Part shown: one piece after another, positions 13,153-15,787 of the stretch | How the letters are laid out: every line of letters begins with the position of its first letter | Numbering within the stretch: position 1 is the first letter of the stretch | Assembly (NCBI GenBank): GCA_964373495.1 | Contig: CAYJUW010000017.1 | Location: 1-15,787 of the forward strand | Direction: 5' to 3' | DNA: 15,787 nt | From: JACQMJ01 sp964373495 | Lineage (GTDB): Bacteria; Patescibacteriota; Minisyncoccia; Sungbacterales; SURF-37 | Position numbers and translations under genes: made by a program | The notes under the pieces: model-generated | Databases searched by the model: none | What the model was told of the DNA's origin: nothing | What the model saw: the letters and a program-made list of their open reading frames with translations, nothing else

Positions 13153-13309
13153 AAATCCGAAATCCGAAATCCGAAATTCGAAACCCATTCGATAAGCTCA
13201 GGGCAGGCAAATTCAAAATCAAAAATTCCAATGCGCCAAACAGGTTTTGAATTTAGCATTTCGCTCATTGGGGTTTGTTTCGGATTTCGTGCTTCGTGCT
13301 TCGAATTTT
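13153..13309. repeat. Period-7 repeats and dispersed repeat between neuB and methyltransferase genes
   Basis: AAATCCG occurs three times and AAATTCG once, head to tail, at 13153-13180. The repeat CCCATTCGATAAGCTCAGGG follows at once (to 13208 with CAGGC), the sister of the copy inside the glycosyltransferase gene. Degenerate AAATTC/AAAATC units continue to about 13230. TTTCGGATTTCG at 13278-13289 is the exact complement of CGAAATCCGAAA at 13158-13169, so the tract can fold back. TCGTGCT is repeated near 13286-13300. This is the untranslated gap in the neu operon. Confidence 0.7.
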
Positions 13310-14426
13310 AGGCGAGGGCTTCCCACGTTACCGGATCATACTTCTTGAAACTCGCCTTGGCCACTTTCCCGAGCACGTTCTCGTACTCTTCCGAGGACAG
13401 CCCTCCGGCGTACTCCTGCGGCCGCATGGCGTAGAGCATATCAGAGGTGATCAGCGTGCCGGCGGGGATGTCCTGGCCGGCCATGAGCGATTTTCGGAAG
13501 TAGGGCCGGAAGACGGCCTCGTCCTCTTGGAGGACTTTTGCCCCGCTGCCCATGCCGGCTTTCACAATGTCTTTATCAAGATATTCCTGCTTCTTGGCCG
13601 GATTGGATTCAAGCTCGCGGATGCCGCTAACGAGCGCTTTCAGCTCATCCGGCGTCATGGACACCTTATGATCCGCGCCCCAGAGGTCGCGGGCGAACGA
13701 AAAGTGTTTTTCAATGACCTGCGCTCCGAGCGCCACGCCGGCCAGCGCCGAATCAATGCCGATGGAGTGGTCGGAAAATCCTACGGGGATGCCGTAGCGC
13801 TGCTTTAAAAATCCGATGGTGGCGAGGTTGAGCTGCTCCGGCGGGCAGGGGTATTTGGAGACGCAGTGGAGCAAAACCACCTTGGCGTTCCGGCGCTTGA
13901 GGAAATCCATCGCCCGGTCCAGCTCCTCAATCGTAGACATGCCCGATGATAAGATGACGGGCTTGTCGGTTCGAGCGATGTAATCGAGCGTTACAAAATC
14001 CAGAATGTCGCCCGAGCCAACCTTCCAGAGCTCCACGCCGAGCTGATTTAGTTTCATTGCCGCGCCGCGCGACATCGGCGTGGAGTGAAAGATAATACCG
14101 ATCTCGTCGCAGTATTGCTTCAGCGGCCGCCAAAACGCATCAAGCGGCGTGGCGTTAGTATTGCGGGTTACCCACGAATAGCGATCCGCGCCCTTGAAGT
14201 GCGGCGAGACCACGTGGATATTCAACTGCTCGTCCTCGACGGTATGCGTCTGAAATTTCACCGCATCGGCACCGGCGTCATGCGCGGCTTTCACCAGGGC
14301 CTTGGCATTGGCGAGATACTCCTCCACCGGCCGCTCCTCCTCGGTCTGGATGAAGTTCTTGCCGATCTCGGCGACGACGAACACCCGAGAGGTAATACGA
14401 TCCCAAATTAATGATTGAGTCGTCAT
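13308..14426 (-). CDS. neuB: N-acetylneuraminate (nonulosonate) synthase, NeuB family
   Basis: 372 residues from ATG 14426. It condenses phosphoenolpyruvate with N-acetylmannosamine or an analogue to make the nine-carbon sugar. The TIM barrel starts at VFVVAEIGKNF and shows GADAVKFQTHT, STPMSRGAAMKLNQLG, WKVGSGDI, PVILSSGMST, LLHCVSKYPCP, VGFSDHSIGI and ALGAQVIEKHFSF. An antifreeze-like SAF domain occupies the last ~70 residues (RKSLMAGQDIPAGTLI). All the family motifs are present. The frame opens further up at a TTG (14474), but this TTG is part of a TTGACA promoter box, so the ATG is preferred. Neu, Leg and Pse synthases share these motifs; the exact product is open. Confidence 0.93.
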   Translation of the reverse strand: MTTQSLIWDRITSRVFVVAEIGKNFIQTEEERPVEEYLANAKALVKAAHDAGADAVKFQTHTVEDEQLNIHVVSPHFKGADRYSWVTRNTNATPLDAFWRPLKQYCDEIGIIFHSTPMSRGAAMKLNQLGVELWKVGSGDILDFVTLDYIARTDKPVILSSGMSTIEELDRAMDFLKRRNAKVVLLHCVSKYPCPPEQLNLATIGFLKQRYGIPVGFSDHSIGIDSALAGVALGAQVIEKHFSFARDLWGADHKVSMTPDELKALVSGIRELESNPAKKQEYLDKDIVKAGMGSGAKVLQEDEAVFRPYFRKSLMAGQDIPAGTLITSDMLYAMRPQEYAGGLSSEEYENVLGKVAKASFKKYDPVTWEALA

Positions 14427-14444
14427 GGGTTGATTCGCACATCC

Positions 14445-14474
14445 AGCGTACGTGCACCTTCCGCGCGCTGTCAA
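14445..14474 (-). promoter_or_regulatory. Candidate sigma-70 promoter for neuB
   Basis: On the minus strand a perfect TTGACA (14474-14469) is followed by 18 bp and TACGCT (14450-14445), a weak -10. The start site would fall about 12 nt before the neuB ATG. It begins immediately after the T-tract of the terminator at 14476-14523, a logical border between transcription units. Confidence 0.45.
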
Positions 14475-14475
14475 A

Positions 14476-14523
14476 CAACAAAAAGCCGCACGGAGTAGCT
14501 CTGCTTCCTACTACCCCGTGCGG
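14476..14523 (-). terminator. Rho-independent terminator between the transporter and neuB
   Basis: On the minus strand CCGCACGG (14523-14516) and TAGTAG-side AGTAG pair with CTACT and CCGTGCGG (14493-14486), with a small bulge, and CTTTTTGTTGTT follows. The stem starts 4 bp after the transporter's TAA (14528). Confidence 0.85.
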
Positions 14524-14527
14524 TGCG

Positions 14528-14983
14528 TTAGGCGTTTCGGCCCCAGAGCAGAATGACGATCATGCCGGCGAGCATGAGGAGCACACCGGGCAGGCGCCCG
14601 GCGAGCTCTTCGCGCTCAGCCGCATAGCGGCCGCTCGCGCGGAAGGCAACGGCGAGCGTAAGACCAATCCCCATCATGCTCACGAGTGCCCAGCTCCGTT
14701 TCACCGCCACCACATAGGACACGGATGCGCCGAGGCGGAGCGCAAACATGTGTAGAACTGCCGAGGCGGCAACCGCGAAGCCAAGGAGTATAAGGAGCCC
14801 CACGCACCGGCCGGGCATGAGCTCCTCGCGCTTGATGCGGTTGGTTGCATACCCGGCAACGCCCATACCCGCAAAGGCGAGTCCCCCAAGGCCGTGATCC
14901 ACGAGGAAGTAAAACGGGATACTCGCGTATTGCAGAATGAAAGGATCAAGGGTCGCCGTTACGGCGAAACGGCTGCGGCCCAA
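14528..14983 (-). pseudogene. C-terminal half of a frameshifted EamA/DMT transporter
   Basis: 151 codons, opened here only by a TTG in the overlap. It holds helices 6-10 of an EamA protein: VTATLDPFILQYAS, FYFLVDHGLGGLAF, LLILLGFAVAASAV, SYVVAVKRSWALVSMMG and LPGVLLMLAGMIVILLWG. It overlaps the N-terminal half by 25 bp in another frame. Adding one G after GTTTC near 14963 would join FWAAAVS to AVTATLDPF and give one ~315-residue, ten-helix transporter. It resembles the intact EamA gene at 9095-10009, notably around VKR-S/T. Possible reasons are a true mutation, recoding or a sequencing error. Confidence 0.75.
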
Positions 14984-15468
14984 AACACGAGCCGCGATCC
15001 CCGATCGGCCATGAGCTCGCGGAATGGCGCGAGGAGGCCGGTCTTGGTATCAGGAATATTATGGACCCAGAGACCGCATACCATTAGGAGAGCGCCCATC
15101 GTGCCGAGGACCGTGGGCCACCCCGTCCCCGTGATTGAAGCCACAAATGGCGCAGTGAAGAGAAGCCAGAACGGCGTAAATGAGAGGTAGGGCGCGGTCT
15201 TGGTGAGCGGAGAGAGCTGAAGCCCTTCCACGAGGAGCGCATAACCGATGACCATGAACGGCACGTGGAGGGCAACCAACGGCCAAAAGAGCGGATGCAC
15301 TACCCCCATTCCTTCCCACGCGACCCATACGGCGTAGTAGGGCACGGCCATAAGGTAGCCGGCCGCGAGCAGCGTGAAGCGGTGGAGCGGCGCCAACTTC
15401 ATCACGGCCTGCATGCCGCCTTCGGCGAGTCCGGCAAATGTCACGAGCACCCACGCAAGTAGACTCAT
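14959..15468 (-). pseudogene. N-terminal half of a frameshifted EamA/DMT transporter
   Basis: 169 codons from ATG 15468, with helices 1-5 (LLAWVLVTFAGLAEGG, LLAAGYLMAVPYYAVWVA, FMVIGYALLVEGL, PYLSFTPFWLLFTAPFVAS, LGTMGALLMVCGLWV). It then enters the start of the second EamA repeat (RLVFWAAAV) before stopping in a new frame at VSP. The ending in mid-helix is why a frameshift is favoured over two genuine half-size proteins. The strong ribosome-binding site shows that translation is still expected. Together with the half at 14528 it makes the usual family length. The DMT family moves small metabolites; the substrate is unknown. Confidence 0.78.
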
Positions 15469-15476
15469 ATTAAGGT

Positions 15477-15484
15477 CTCCTCCC
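15477..15484 (-). promoter_or_regulatory. Strong ribosome-binding site of the EamA gene
   Basis: GGGAGGAG on the minus strand is 8 nt before ATG 15468. It is the best Shine-Dalgarno sequence in the window; most other genes here have weak ones or none. Confidence 0.7.
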
Positions 15485-15593
15485 TAGCAGAAGCTACCCC
15501 CAGTTGATAAGGAGCTATACGACGGCAAACTTGCCGGAACGCACTGACCATTCGTACGCTTGGAGGTTTAAGAAGTCAAACGCCAAAAGATGC

Positions 15594-15665
15594 AATTTCT
15601 CAGTTTCTGAGTTTCTTAATTTCTCGGGAGATCCCTCGGTGCGCCTCGGGATGAAGGTTTTGAAG
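15594..15665. repeat. Small palindromic repeats after the dehydrogenase gene
   Basis: Three short inverted repeats follow each other: CTCAG-TTT-CTGAG (15599-15611), the REP-like TCCCTCGGTGCGCCTCGGGA (15632-15651), and AAGGTTTTGA/TCAAAACTT (15653-15673), which overlaps the stop of the dehydrogenase. No classic T-tract terminator follows the last one. The rest of the 15469-15593 gap shows nothing I can name. Confidence 0.5.
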
Positions 15666-15787
15666 TCAAAACTTCTTCGCCTTCGGCTCGAAATTTTGAA
15701 CACAACGCTTCACTTTTTCCGCAATGAACTCCTCGGTTTTTTGCATGGACTCAAACGTGGCACCGCCGAGGTGCGGGACGATGATGA
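15666..15787 (-). CDS. C-terminal end of a D-isomer-specific 2-hydroxyacid dehydrogenase
   Basis: The minus strand is open from the window edge to TGA at 15668-15666, 40 residues: IIVPHLGGATFESM-QKTEEFIAEKVKRCVQNF and a basic tail. PHLGGAT with the following E-S-M is the C-terminal signature of NAD-dependent 2-hydroxyacid (phosphoglycerate-type) dehydrogenases, whose catalytic His is in the P-H-x-G motif. Most of the gene lies outside the window, so its substrate cannot be judged. Its strand and place upstream of the transporter suggest that it belongs to the same locus. Confidence 0.75.
   Translation of the reverse strand, partial: IIVPHLGGATFESMQKTEEFIAEKVKRCVQNFEPKAKKF

Noticed and set aside
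13153..13180. Possible CRISPR-like array (AAATCCG units)
   Set aside because: Units are 7 bp head to tail without spacers; a simple tandem repeat.
1..15787. tRNA, rRNA or known riboswitch
   Set aside because: No cloverleaf, rRNA signature or familiar riboswitch core found by eye on either strand.

Overview
The window reads as a surface-glycan and nonulosonic (sialic-like) acid locus from a GC-rich bacterium. It is most likely a member of the Patescibacteria/CPR, Parcubacteria-like. That placement is an inference. It rests on the O-antigen-ligase/TPR fusion with its GWGQENF and WFDRAHN motifs, the short nucleotide-sugar dehydrogenase, the scarcity of strong Shine-Dalgarno sites, and the load of small repeats in and between genes (peptides such as PFDKLRAG and GELVEP). 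TGA is used as a stop, so recoded CPR lineages are excluded.

Layout, left to right. (1) 1-110: N-terminus of an unknown membrane protein, minus strand. (2) 111-566: a gene-free divergent region with two inverted-repeat elements. (3) 567-3227: a plus-strand pair, a GT4 glycosyltransferase and a polyprenyl-phosphate sugar-phosphate transferase. (4) 3283-15787: everything else, on the minus strand. In transcription order this is: the end of a 2-hydroxyacid dehydrogenase; an EamA/DMT transporter broken by a frameshift; a strong terminator; neuB; a methyltransferase; a neuC-type epimerase; a repeat-rich 400 bp gap; a neuA-type CMP-sugar synthetase translationally coupled to a second EamA transporter; a small gene with two homopolymer frameshifts; a cupin protein; a Gfo/Idh/MocA oxidoreductase; a terminator; the O-antigen ligase; and a UDP-sugar dehydrogenase.

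NeuC, NeuB and NeuA form a complete route from an activated HexNAc to a CMP-nonulosonate. The oxidoreductase, cupin and methyltransferase may modify that sugar or its precursor. The plus-strand sugar-phosphate transferase would start a lipid-linked glycan, the GT4 enzyme would extend it, and the ligase/polymerase would polymerise or transfer it. The exact sugar (Neu, Leg, Pse or other) cannot be told from sequence alone.

The most unusual content is outside the genes. Four 100-147 bp elements are bounded by perfect inverted repeats beginning CCCCG. Two of them share a 37-nt ungapped core in which all differences are transitions and two base pairs change in a compensatory way. One sits exactly at the 3' end of neuC, and beyond it lies a second, synonymously diverged neuC 3' end, like a recombination or gene-replacement scar. 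There is also a perfectly symmetric triple palindrome upstream of the oxidoreductase gene, and repeat-derived peptides inside at least three enzymes.
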